A DNA stretch of 64,000 nucleotides from Desulfotignum sp. (GTDB lineage Bacteria > Desulfobacterota > Desulfobacteria > Desulfobacterales > Desulfobacteraceae), in assembly GCA_011390635.1 (NCBI GenBank), contig JAABSA010000014.1, positions 1 to 64,000 on the forward strand, in the 5' to 3' direction. This document shows positions 53,264 to 61,702 of this stretch, piece after piece. The notes beneath the pieces are model-generated. The model was not told where the DNA came from. It searched no databases and was given only the letters and a program-made list of their open reading frames with translations. Position 1 is the stretch's first letter, and each line of letters starts with the position of its first letter. A program made the position numbers and the translations under genes.

Positions 53264-54232
53264 TTATCCCGCCCCTGCAACCTGTTTCAGGACTGCCAGT
53301 GACATGGCTGCCAGAAGCCCTGTCACTGCAGCTGTCTGCATCAGCCCGCAGGCCTGATCAATGGCGGCTATTTTTGGATCATCAAAAACAGCCCCGATAT
53401 AGGGCTTGTCCACCTGTCTGCCATGGTAGATGCCGGGTCCCCCCAGGCGGATGCCCAGGGCACCGGCAAAGGCTGCCTCGGGAAATCCCGCGTTGGGACT
53501 CTTGTGCAGCCGGCCCTGGGAAAATCCAATTTTCAACGCCCTGCTGCTGGATGCCGGGGGAACACAAACGGCAGCGGCCGCTATCACCAAAACAGCCAGC
53601 CGGGCCGGAATAAAATTGGCGGCATCATCAATGCGGGCAGATGCTCTGCCAAACAATATATAGGTATCATTTTGATATCCCACCATGGAATCCAGGGTAT
53701 TGACCATTTTATAGGCAACCGCCCCGGGAACCCCCAGCACCAGTGCCCAGAAAAGCGGGGATAAAAACCCGTCCACAAAATTTTCCGCCACCGTCTCGAC
53801 CGTGGCACGGGTCACACCCGGTAGATCCAGTGTCTGCGTTTCTCTGCCCACAATCATGGATACCTTTTGCCTGGCTGCTTGCACATCTTTCGCCTCCAGG
53901 GGCCGGGCGACGGCCAAGGCTGCATCTTTCAAACTTTTGACCGAAAAACAATAAAACAGCAGTACCACCTGGATACCCAGACCCAGAAACGGATGCATCC
54001 AACCGGCTGCCCAAATCAGTATCAGGGCCAGAAAATAGGTGGTGCAGATCAGAAAAACGGCAAAAAACACCCCGGCTGCAAACGGCTTGCAAAAAAACTG
54101 TCTGAAAAATCCTTCCAAAAAAGCAATGGCCCTGCCCATGTATACCACCGGATGGGGCAGCCGGCAGGGGTCCCCCAGGACAAAATCCAGGACAAATGCT
54201 GCCGGCAGGATATACCAGGCTGCTTCAATCAT
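53264..54232 (-). CDS. cbiB: Adenosylcobinamide-phosphate synthase (CbiB/CobD)
   Basis: ATG 54232 (MIEAAWYILPAAFVLDFVLGDP) overlaps the preceding gene by eight bases and is preferred to GTG 54244; the length is 322 residues. Family features: DFVLGDPCRLPHPVVYMGRAI at the N-terminus, VGRETQTLDLPGVTRATVETVAENFVDGFLSPLFW, KMVNTLDSMVGYQNDTYILFGRASAR and AGALGIRLGGPGIYHG. There are several TM segments. It attaches aminopropanol (or its phosphate) to adenosylcobyric acid at the membrane. Confidence 0.95.
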   Translation of the reverse strand: MIEAAWYILPAAFVLDFVLGDPCRLPHPVVYMGRAIAFLEGFFRQFFCKPFAAGVFFAVFLICTTYFLALILIWAAGWMHPFLGLGIQVVLLFYCFSVKSLKDAALAVARPLEAKDVQAARQKVSMIVGRETQTLDLPGVTRATVETVAENFVDGFLSPLFWALVLGVPGAVAYKMVNTLDSMVGYQNDTYILFGRASARIDDAANFIPARLAVLVIAAAAVCVPPASSSRALKIGFSQGRLHKSPNAGFPEAAFAGALGIRLGGPGIYHGRQVDKPYIGAVFDDPKIAAIDQACGLMQTAAVTGLLAAMSLAVLKQVAGAG

Positions 54233-55307
54233 GGGCCAGGGCACGTTGTATACTGGATGCCAGTTTCATATTGGTATCCCGGTCCTTGAGGGAAAACCGC
54301 ACAAACCCGGGGGAGAGGCCTGTAAAATTGGAACAATCCCGGATCAGCAGCCGGTCCTGCCCCACCTGTCGGCATAGGTGTGCAGCGGTGTGGTGCAAAA
54401 GTTCTGCCAGAATAAAACAGGTGTGACCCTGTACCGGCACAATGCCTTGCAGTCGGGCAATGGCATCCAGAAATACCTGCTTTTCTGCGGCAATATAGGC
54501 CCGGGTTTTTTCATAAAAAGGCGCGATCTGATCCGGATGATCAAAAATGTCTCTGATCACAATCTGGGCCAGGGAATTGACACTCCAGGGCTGGTAATAG
54601 GCCATAACCCGGTCGATCAATGGCTTTGCACCGCTTAAAAACCCGGTGCGCAGCCCGGGAATGGTAAAAATTTTGGACATGGAGGACAGCACCAGCAGGT
54701 TGGCAAATGCGGTATCATGGATAAGGGAAATCTCGCCGGCTCTTTCCACAAAGGGAAGATAGGATTCATCCACCACAAAACACACATGGGGATTATGTTC
54801 CACAAGGGTTGTAATGAACTCTTTTTCCACAAGGACACCGGTGGGGTTGTTGGGGTTGCAGATAAAAACAATATCTGCTTTGGCCGACATCTCTGATACT
54901 GCTTCCAGGTCGGGCAAAAAACCATCTTCCGCCCTGGAATTCCAGTGGACAGGCGCTATGTTATTCATGTGGCAGGCATCGGCGTAATCAGAATAGGTGG
55001 GTCCCAGGATCAGCACGTTTGCCGCTTGCAGGGCCCTGGGAATGGTGTAGATAAACCAGGTGGTGCCATTGCCGGCGATAACACAGGCCGGATCGATGTC
55101 ATGGTACCGGGCAAATGCATTTGTCATGGACCGTGCATCCGGCTCGGGAAGGCAATGGATGGCAGACAGGTTCTCCAGTAAAACATTTTTGATACGTTCC
55201 GGCGGTCCCAGGGGATTGAGGTTTGCGCTCATGTCGGTGATGTCATATACAGAACACCCCAGTTCCTCCGCCAAACCTGTTTTGTTGCCGCCATGGCCGA
55301 TAATCAT
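54225..55307 (-). CDS. cobD: L-threonine-O-3-phosphate decarboxylase
   Basis: This 360-residue fold-type I PLP enzyme is of the histidinol-phosphate aminotransferase-like group: ANLNPLGPPERI near the start, GNGTTWFIYTIPRA, ADIVFICNPNNPTGVLV, VDESYLPF and the PLP lysine in LSSMSKIFTIPGLRTGF. Flanked by cobS and cbiB, it is assigned as threonine-phosphate decarboxylase (CobD/CobC), supplying aminopropanol phosphate. HisC activity is unlikely given the location and the GHGGN start typical of CobD. Confidence 0.93.
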   Translation of the reverse strand: MIIGHGGNKTGLAEELGCSVYDITDMSANLNPLGPPERIKNVLLENLSAIHCLPEPDARSMTNAFARYHDIDPACVIAGNGTTWFIYTIPRALQAANVLILGPTYSDYADACHMNNIAPVHWNSRAEDGFLPDLEAVSEMSAKADIVFICNPNNPTGVLVEKEFITTLVEHNPHVCFVVDESYLPFVERAGEISLIHDTAFANLLVLSSMSKIFTIPGLRTGFLSGAKPLIDRVMAYYQPWSVNSLAQIVIRDIFDHPDQIAPFYEKTRAYIAAEKQVFLDAIARLQGIVPVQGHTCFILAELLHHTAAHLCRQVGQDRLLIRDCSNFTGLSPGFVRFSLKDRDTNMKLASSIQRALAHD

Positions 55308-55322
55308 GATACAATCCTTATT

Positions 55323-56090
55323 TTACACAAGAGCCGCACCGCAGGCGAGAAACAAAATGGCTTCCAGCATTTCTGTCATGGCACCCAGCATATCTCCTGT
55401 GATGCAGTTCATTTTTTTTTTATAAAACCATAACATTCCAAAACAGGTAACCGCAAATACCAGATTCAGAACCAGGCCGTTATAGCCTAAAAACAGGGAT
55501 AAACACAAGGGGATCAGGCAATAGATAAAATCTTTTGTACCCAAAGGGGAGGCAAACAGGTCCAGTCCTGTGCCGGTCTCTTTTCGGCCATAGTGCAGAA
55601 ACCGGATGCCGAAAATCATGGATGCCCTGGCATAGGCCGGCACCAGCATCAGGATCAGCAGGCTTTGGAAGATATCAAAACTGGTTTTGACAGCATAAAT
55701 GCCGGCCAGCTTTACGGCCAGCACACAGACCACGGCCACAAGTCCCATCATGCCGGTGCGGCTGTCTTTCATGATTTCCAGGGCCTTTTCTCTGGATCGG
55801 TGGCTGAAAATCCCGTCCGCCGTGTCTCCCAAGCCATCCAGGTGAAACGCCCCTGTCAAAATCACCAGACAGAGCAGGTCCATAAGCGCTGCCACGGGCG
55901 TGGGCCACAGCCTGGAAGCCACAAGATCCACCAGTACCATCAGACTGCCCAGGATCAATCCCACCACCGGAAAAAAACGGATCATACCCATGGGAGAGTA
56001 GGCCACATTGCGGCCAGCCGGCAGAATCGTTATAAACAAAATACAGGACCGCAGGTCCGTGAAAAACCCGCTTGTTCCGGAAGGGGTCAT
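55323..56090 (-). CDS. cobS: Cobalamin-5'-phosphate synthase
   Basis: ATG 56090 overlaps the radical SAM stop by four bases (ATGA); starts further upstream would lie within that gene. The 255-residue membrane protein has the CobS signature TGAFHLDGLGDTADGIFSH with MKDSRTGMMG. Several TM helices lie around it. It joins AdoCbi-GDP to the alpha-ribazole phosphate base at the inner membrane. A short unusual feature is a second Met-rich start region, MTPSGTSGFF. Confidence 0.95.
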   Translation of the reverse strand: MTPSGTSGFFTDLRSCILFITILPAGRNVAYSPMGMIRFFPVVGLILGSLMVLVDLVASRLWPTPVAALMDLLCLVILTGAFHLDGLGDTADGIFSHRSREKALEIMKDSRTGMMGLVAVVCVLAVKLAGIYAVKTSFDIFQSLLILMLVPAYARASMIFGIRFLHYGRKETGTGLDLFASPLGTKDFIYCLIPLCLSLFLGYNGLVLNLVFAVTCFGMLWFYKKKMNCITGDMLGAMTEMLEAILFLACGAALV

Positions 56091-57031
56091 GTCTGCCCTT
56101 TCACGGTGAAAAAAAACTCTCCCCTGGCTTCCTGCCGGGATGTTATGCATCCCTTTGCCGTTAAATCGGCCAGCAGTTTTTTTACTTCTTGTTTGTGCAA
56201 CCCCAGGACAGCAGCCAGATCTTCTCTGGTGCAGGGCCTGCGGTGTATGGTTTCCAAAATTGCTGCCCCCGGATCCTGTGCCTGCCGTTTCCGGGTCCCG
56301 GTGCCGGCCCGGGCAATGATCTCCACGTTATTTTCATCCAGGAGTGTAATCACCCGTTCCAACTCCTCTGGCGCAGCCGGCCTGAGAGTGGAAACCGTAC
56401 CCGGCCGATCCAGGGTGTTGAGCTGAACCTTCTGAGGCTTTATCTTTCTGATGGCTGTCTTCAGCAATGTCAATTCTTTTTGGGTGTCATTTATCCCGGG
56501 CAGCACAAATATTTCCAGCCAGACATTACCTGAAAACTGCTTTGTAAAATCAGCAATACCATCAATAATCTCTGTCGGTTGAATGCCGGCACAGGGCCGG
56601 TTGATGTCGTAAAAGGTCTTGGGAAATACCGCATCCACAGAAGGCACAACCAGATCGGCCAGGGCAAGTTCAGCCCGTACGGCAGGATCACTCATCAAAG
56701 TGGCATTGGTGAGTACCGCCACCTGTATCCCGGGCTTTTTTTCTTTAATATGGGCAATCACCTGTCCAAGACCCAGATTCAGCGTGGGTTCTCCTGATCC
56801 GGAAAAGGTGATATAATCCGGATCATCATTATGGGCCCAATAATGGTCCAGTTCCCGGCACACATCCTCACAGGAAACATATTGTCTGCGCTCTTTTGTC
56901 AGGTCGGTGGTTTCGCCGCATTCGCAGTACACACAGTTCATGCTGCAGATTTTGTGGGTGACCAGGTCCACTCCCAGAGAAACCCCCAGCCGCCGGGACC
57001 GAACCGGCCCGAATAAATGCCGATATTGCAT
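56087..57031 (-). CDS. Radical SAM protein with C-terminal winged helix, in the cob operon
   Basis: The 314-residue protein has the radical SAM motif CSMNCVYCECG near residues 30-40, the GSGEPTLNLG motif II near 75, and VLTNATLM, VPSVDA and FVLPGIND along the barrel. After about residue 235 a small winged-helix-like domain follows (REDLAAVLGLHKQEVKKLLADLTAKGCI). The N-terminal FGPVRSRRLGVSLGVDL matches a family of radical SAM proteins of unknown reaction often near molybdopterin or cobamide genes. It sits between cobU (3-nt gap) and cobS (4-nt overlap). Its function is not known to me. Confidence 0.88.
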   Translation of the reverse strand: MQYRHLFGPVRSRRLGVSLGVDLVTHKICSMNCVYCECGETTDLTKERRQYVSCEDVCRELDHYWAHNDDPDYITFSGSGEPTLNLGLGQVIAHIKEKKPGIQVAVLTNATLMSDPAVRAELALADLVVPSVDAVFPKTFYDINRPCAGIQPTEIIDGIADFTKQFSGNVWLEIFVLPGINDTQKELTLLKTAIRKIKPQKVQLNTLDRPGTVSTLRPAAPEELERVITLLDENNVEIIARAGTGTRKRQAQDPGAAILETIHRRPCTREDLAAVLGLHKQEVKKLLADLTAKGCITSRQEARGEFFFTVKGQT

Positions 57032-57034
57032 GGT

Positions 57035-57574
57035 CTACCCTCCTGGCTTTATTTGCACGGCAATGCCGGCCACGGTGAGCACCACCCTGTCAGCTGCTTT
57101 TGCCATTTGCTGATTCACCAGTCCGGCCATATCCCGGAACCGGCGGGCCAGACTGTTTTCCGGTACGATCCCATACCCCACTTCGTTGGTGACCAGAAAC
57201 ACCGGACAACGGGTCTGGCAAAGGGCATGGGTGGTATGGTCCAACCATTTTTGAACAGCGGCTTCATCCATTTTTCCCATCAGCATATTTGAGGTCCACA
57301 GGGTCAAGCAGTCCACAAGGATCACATCGGCCGTGTGCCCATGGGATGCAATTTTTTCATGGATATTCACCGGCTCCTCAATGGTCTGCCAGTCCGATCC
57401 GCGTTCTGCCTGGTGGGATTGCACCCGTTTTTCCATTTCCGGGTCCTCTGGCACGGATGTGGCCAGAAAAATCTTTCGGCTGCCGGGAACGGCATTGGCC
57501 GCATCCAGGGCATACCGACTCTTGCCGCTTCTGCAGCCGCCGATGATAAGGGTAATGGGATGTTTATCTGCCAC
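57035..57574 (-). CDS. cobU: Adenosylcobinamide kinase/adenosylcobinamide-phosphate guanylyltransferase
   Basis: The 179-residue protein has the P-loop IIGGCRSGKSRYAL at residues 10-23, the guanylylation-site region RVQSHQAERGSDWQTIEEP, and LVDCLTLWTSNMLMG with VTNEVGYGIVPENSLARRFRDMAGLVNQ. CobU phosphorylates adenosylcobinamide and transfers GMP to it. It is the first gene of cobU-rSAM-cobS-cobD-cbiB-cbiR. No cobalamin riboswitch was recognised in the 210 nt upstream of it. Confidence 0.96.
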   Translation of the reverse strand: MADKHPITLIIGGCRSGKSRYALDAANAVPGSRKIFLATSVPEDPEMEKRVQSHQAERGSDWQTIEEPVNIHEKIASHGHTADVILVDCLTLWTSNMLMGKMDEAAVQKWLDHTTHALCQTRCPVFLVTNEVGYGIVPENSLARRFRDMAGLVNQQMAKAADRVVLTVAGIAVQIKPGG

Positions 57575-57784
57575 GGTTTGTTTTGGTTCCTTATGTTTTG
57601 CATATGGTTACATCAGGCTAAAATACCGTATCCACGGACCAAGATGCAACCCTAAAAAGATACGACCGGGATATTTACAGCAAACATTCAGATACGAAAT
57701 TTGGGGTTTACAATCCATTGCGTTTACTGTAGAGAATGAGAATCCATTCATTGTATGATGCTTTATGGTGTAAAGGAGGCAGGT

Positions 57785-58120
57785 GTGATCGACAGAAATA
57801 CTATCAGTGTACTCGGCCTGAAACCCGTGACCCGCAGCATGTGTTACGAATTTTATGTGAAGATCAACTCTGAGCTGGATACTGCCGATGCCATAAAAGA
57901 ATCGGTCTCCTGGTGGCAGGACAACAAATATAAACTCAATGAACTCTGGTGGGTACTCAATTACTATTCTGAATCCCTGGATCCGGACCGGGAGCTGCGG
58001 GCATATGTGGAGCACCACCTGGATGCCCTGGCCCTGGAAAAAACCGCAGCCATGGAAAATATTCTGCCCGGCGAACCACCTCGGGAACAAGCGGAGATCC
58101 CGGCCATGGAACAGGCCTGA
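57785..58120 (+). CDS. Hypothetical protein, acidic C-terminal tail
   Basis: An AAGGAGG ribosome binding site at 57774-57780 points to GTG 57785, giving 111 residues; an ATG at 57755 is in frame but lies upstream of that site. The protein begins MIDRNTISVLGLKPVTRSMCYEFYV and has a Trp-rich middle (SVSWWQDNKYKLNELWWVLNYY) and a charged tail rich in Glu and Pro. No motif is recognised. It is divergent from the cobamide operon and alone in its transcript. I assign no function. Confidence 0.65.
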   Translation: MIDRNTISVLGLKPVTRSMCYEFYVKINSELDTADAIKESVSWWQDNKYKLNELWWVLNYYSESLDPDRELRAYVEHHLDALALEKTAAMENILPGEPPREQAEIPAMEQA

Positions 58121-58494
58121 AGCAACCGTTTGTCAGCGGTAACAGCCGGCATTGGATACGATAATTACGCCAATTTGTCCACGTCACCGGAACTGGAACC
58201 CCAGATATCGAGAATCTGTCTGTCGCCGGGACAAGAGATGTTTTTATACCGGGTGATACTGCTCAGGTGCCGGGTAATTTTTCCTATGGGGGCTGCCGGA
58301 AGCGCGGTCTGCGCTATTTTCCACGGGGCGGTTTGTTCCTTTCTGCATCAAACATACTGACATACCCGAGAATGTTTTGGCTTTTTTGCGATATTTTGAC
58401 AGCAGAAGATTGCTGTCCTGTTTTTTCATGACAAATACCGTGTCAAGGGAATATCCTCTGTTGTGGAATTAAATTTTATGCCATAATATATAAA
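58121..58494 (+). other. Intergenic region with terminator, no supported gene
   Basis: This 374-nt stretch between the hypothetical gene and the NifA-like gene holds an intrinsic terminator near its end (58398-58426). The 270 nt before the terminator contain no ORF with a credible start or composition, so a non-coding transcript is possible but not shown. Confidence 0.4.
58398..58426 (+). terminator. Intrinsic terminator
   Basis: GACAGCA (58398-58404) pairs with TGCTGTC (58411-58417) around a six-base loop, followed by CTG and six T. It probably ends the transcript from the hypothetical gene, 278 nt downstream of its stop. Confidence 0.75.
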
Positions 58495-58587
58495 ATGTTA
58501 ATCAGTTATTACACCGGATATCTGGATAAAATCATAGCAAAAATTGCCGATTACCAGATACACAAACCACGGGAACTGCCCTTATGA
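58495..58587 (+). CDS. Possible 30-codon upstream ORF coupled to the NifA-like gene
   Basis: ATG 58495 to TGA 58585-58587 encodes 30 residues ([20 protein letters not shown], then [10 protein letters not shown]). Its stop overlaps the ATG of the next gene by four bases, a typical coupling arrangement. There is no ribosome binding site before it, and its composition is ordinary. It may be a regulatory leader peptide or chance. Confidence 0.3.
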   Translation: MLISYYTGYLDKIIAKIADYQIHKPRELPL

Positions 58588-60104
58588 AATCCCTTGAAGA
58601 AATTTCTCTGCTGTATGAAATCAGTGAAGCATTGAACCAGCACATGGACATGAAAAAATCTTTGTTCAAAGTGCTGGCCGTGTTATCGGAATCCATGAAC
58701 CTTGTGCGGGGCATTATTTTTCTGACCAACCGGGAAAACGGAGAGATTCGCATCGAAATCGCCCATGGCATTTCAGAAGAAACCACCCGGCAGATAAAAT
58801 ACCTTCCCGGTGAAGGTATTATCGGCAAGGTGGTGGAATCAGGCAAACCTGCTGTGGTGCCCCGTATCAGCGAGGAACCATTATTTCTGGACAAGACCCA
58901 TTCCAGAAAACTCACCCAGGGACAGGAATATTCATTTATCTGTGTGCCCATCAAAAAAGAAAACCAGGTGGTGGGCGCCATCAGTGCGGACAGGCCCTTT
59001 GAAGGAAAACACTCTTTGCAGCAGGGCGAAAAGCTCTTGTCTGTGGTGGCAGCCATGCTGGCCCACCATGTCATCAATATCGAAACAGTGCGCATGGAAA
59101 AAGAGCACCTTAAAACAGAAAACCTGCGGCTCAAGTCGGAATTGGAAAACCGCTACAGCTTTTCCAATATCATCGGCAACTCCAATAAAATGCGCGAGGT
59201 GCTCCAGATGATTTCCCAGGTATCTTTTTCCTCGGCCACCGTATTGATAAGAGGAGAAAGCGGTACCGGCAAGGAACTGGTGGCCAATGCCATCCATTAT
59301 AATTCTGAGCGGCACCATAAGCCGTTCATCAAAATTAATTGTGCCGCTATTCCCGAAAATCTCATTGAAAGTGAGCTGTTCGGCCATGAAAAAGGCGCCT
59401 TTACCGGTGCTGTTCATCTAAAAAAGGGCAAGTTTGAAATAGCAGATCAGGGCACCATTTTTTTGGATGAAATCGGCAACATGGCCCCGGGTGCCCAGGT
59501 CAAGCTGTTGCGGGTACTCCAGGAAAAAGAGTTTGAGCGGGTGGGAGGGTACAAGCCCATCAAGGCGGATGTGCGCATCGTTGCCGCCACCAATGCGAAT
59601 CTGGAAGAAATGGTCCAGCAGGGCAGGTTTCGGGATGATCTGTATTTCCGGCTCAATGTATTTCCCATTTATATTCCCAGCCTGCGCATGCGTAAAACCG
59701 ATATCATTCTTCTGGCTGACCATTTTCTGGAAAAATACCGCAGGGAACATGGCAAAGATATTAAACGGATCACCACCCCGGCCATTGACATGATGATGGA
59801 ATACCACTGGCCCGGTAATGTCCGGGAATTGGAAAACTGCATTGAACGGGCCGTGATCCTCTGTAACGAAGGAGCCATCCACTCCTACCACCTGCCGGCA
59901 ACCCTCCAGACCGGAACCGACTCCAAAACCCTGCCCCTTTCCCTGGAAACCGCTGTGGCCGGCCTGGAAAAAGAAATCCTCATGGATGCGTTGAAAAATA
60001 CCAGAGGCAATATCAAAAAAGCAGCACAGCTTATCCAGATCACCGTACGCAAATTTTCCTACAAAGCTGCCAGGTACAAGATAGAATACAAAGATTTCCG
60101 ATAG
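58584..60104 (+). CDS. NifA-like sigma-54-dependent transcriptional activator (GAF-AAA+-Fis)
   Basis: The 506-residue protein has a GAF sensor (about 20-165, with [19 protein letters not shown] and [20 protein letters not shown]), a sigma-54 AAA+ domain (Walker [10 protein letters not shown], the loop GAFTGA, Walker [38 protein letters not shown]) and a C-terminal Fis-like HTH ([23 protein letters not shown]). This order and the GAF domain match NifA. No nif genes are in the window, so the regulated operon is unknown; VnfA/AnfA-like or other GAF activators are alternatives. An upstream 30-codon ORF overlaps its start. Confidence 0.88.
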   Translation: MKSLEEISLLYEISEALNQHMDMKKSLFKVLAVLSESMNLVRGIIFLTNRENGEIRIEIAHGISEETTRQIKYLPGEGIIGKVVESGKPAVVPRISEEPLFLDKTHSRKLTQGQEYSFICVPIKKENQVVGAISADRPFEGKHSLQQGEKLLSVVAAMLAHHVINIETVRMEKEHLKTENLRLKSELENRYSFSNIIGNSNKMREVLQMISQVSFSSATVLIRGESGTGKELVANAIHYNSERHHKPFIKINCAAIPENLIESELFGHEKGAFTGAVHLKKGKFEIADQGTIFLDEIGNMAPGAQVKLLRVLQEKEFERVGGYKPIKADVRIVAATNANLEEMVQQGRFRDDLYFRLNVFPIYIPSLRMRKTDIILLADHFLEKYRREHGKDIKRITTPAIDMMMEYHWPGNVRELENCIERAVILCNEGAIHSYHLPATLQTGTDSKTLPLSLETAVAGLEKEILMDALKNTRGNIKKAAQLIQITVRKFSYKAARYKIEYKDFR

Positions 60105-60163
60105 TCATCACTGTAACCTAATTTTGCCATGTACAAAAACACACAAAACAAGGAGACTGTAAA

Positions 60164-60358
60164 GTGAAAATGGAACAATACATCCGGGCCATCGCCGGTC
60201 TGTTCATCCTGTTATCTTTGGGCCTTGGTCACTGGGTTTCCCCTTACTGGTATCTGTTCACCGCTTTTGTGGGACTCAACCTGTTCCAGTCTGCTTTCAC
60301 AGGACTGTGCCCCATGGAAAACATTTTGGAAAAGGTATTCAAGGTAAAGAAAGGCTGA
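60164..60358 (+). CDS. Small inner-membrane DUF2892 (YgaP-like) protein
   Basis: GTG 60164 lies eight bases after AGGAG and is favoured over ATG 60170; the length is 64 residues. Two hydrophobic helices (about 9-25 and 29-47) are joined by a short turn, and the end GLCPMENILEKVFKVKKG carries the Cys-Pro found in the DUF2892 family. Family members are small membrane proteins, often near or fused to rhodanese. The role here is unknown. It lies 59 nt past the NifA-like gene and converges on the NtrC-type regulator. Confidence 0.8.
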   Translation: MKMEQYIRAIAGLFILLSLGLGHWVSPYWYLFTAFVGLNLFQSAFTGLCPMENILEKVFKVKKG

Positions 60359-60367
60359 ATTTTGGGA

Positions 60368-61702
60368 TTACAGCTTTTTGAGAAGGGTTTTTCGGTCTAT
60401 TTTGAGAATTTTTAATGCCTGTGCCTTGTTGCCCCCGGTGTGTGCAACCACGTCTCTGACGTATTTTCTGGTCATTTCATCGAGGCTCAGGCTGACATCT
60501 TTCTTTCGGCAAATAGTGTTCTTCATGGCGTTTGGAAATACAGCGCTGTGCAGAAACTCTTTCTCATTCATGATCAGGCTTCTGTGTATGAGGTTTTCAA
60601 GCTCTCTCACATTTCCGGGCCAGGCATAGTTTTGTAATGCTGCAATAGCGTTTTCTGCAAGGACCGGCTCTTTTTTCCCCAGCTGCTTTGCAAATTTAAC
60701 GATAAAATATTTTGCCAGAAGCAACATATCATTGTCCCGGTCACGCAGGGGCGGAATTTCAATGTTGATAACGTTTATACGGAAAAACAAATCCTGGCGG
60801 AACAATCCTTTTTCAACCAGGTCTTCCAGTTTTTGATTGGTGGCTGCGATGATCCTGACATCCATTTTTTTGTGTCTTGTTTCTCCCACCCGTGTAAACT
60901 CTTTTTCCTGAAGCACCCTGAGGAGTTTTCCCTGGAGTTCAAACGGCAGCTCACTGATTTCATCCAGAAAAAGGCTCCCATTTTCAGCTGCTGCAAAAAA
61001 TCCCCTGGTATCCTGTGTCGCCCCTGTAAAAGAGCCCCTTACATGGCCGAACAATTCACTTTCAAAAAGGGCCGGCGGAACACCCGGACAGTTGAAAGGA
61101 ATAAAGGGATAACCGGACCGGGTTTTATGGTTGTAGTGGATGGCCCGGGCCACCAGTTCCTTTCCTGTCCCGCTTTCTCCATGTATCAATACGGTGGCGT
61201 CATTTTCACAGGCTTTTTGAATCATTGAAAACAGCGCTTTCATTTTTCCAGATTGTCCGATAAGACCAAACCGATGCCAGGTATCAGGATACAACAGCGC
61301 AGGATCAATGTTTCGTTCTTTATATTTTTTGATGCATTTTCCCACCGTGTCCATCAGTTCTTTATCTGTAAAAGGCTTGGTGAGATACTCATCCGCCCCC
61401 TGTTTGACGGCTGAAACAGCCCCTTTTATAGAACCGTATCCCGTGAGCATGATAATGCTCAGGTCCTGATAATGCTCCCTTGCATATTTTATCATATCCA
61501 GTCCCGTCAATGCAGGCATCTTATAATCGGTGATCAGCAGGTCAATGTGCCGGTGAGAAAGAACCGCAGCAGCATCTGTTACACTATGGGCAATAAAAAC
61601 ACGATACCCGGATGACGTAAGGTTTCGTTGGATCACTTCGCAGGTGATCTTATTGTCATCCACAACAAGGATATCGGCTTTTGTTTTTTTTTCGGCCATC
61701 AC
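60368..61702 (-). CDS. NtrC/AtoC-type sigma-54 response regulator
   Basis: The 444-residue protein has a receiver with ILVVDDNKITCEVIQRNL, phosphoacceptor in LLITDYKMPALTGLDMI, conserved Thr in IIMLTGYGSIKGAV and Lys in YLTKPFTD. The AAA+ domain follows (Walker [18 protein letters not shown], loop RGSFTGATQD, Walker B GSLFLDEISELP, RIIAATNQ) and then a C-terminal Fis HTH with HTGGNKAQALKILKIDRKTLLKKL. It overlaps its cognate kinase gene by four bases and so completes a three-gene signalling operon. Confidence 0.95.
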   Translation of the reverse strand: MMAEKKTKADILVVDDNKITCEVIQRNLTSSGYRVFIAHSVTDAAAVLSHRHIDLLITDYKMPALTGLDMIKYAREHYQDLSIIMLTGYGSIKGAVSAVKQGADEYLTKPFTDKELMDTVGKCIKKYKERNIDPALLYPDTWHRFGLIGQSGKMKALFSMIQKACENDATVLIHGESGTGKELVARAIHYNHKTRSGYPFIPFNCPGVPPALFESELFGHVRGSFTGATQDTRGFFAAAENGSLFLDEISELPFELQGKLLRVLQEKEFTRVGETRHKKMDVRIIAATNQKLEDLVEKGLFRQDLFFRINVINIEIPPLRDRDNDMLLLAKYFIVKFAKQLGKKEPVLAENAIAALQNYAWPGNVRELENLIHRSLIMNEKEFLHSAVFPNAMKNTICRKKDVSLSLDEMTRKYVRDVVAHTGGNKAQALKILKIDRKTLLKKL

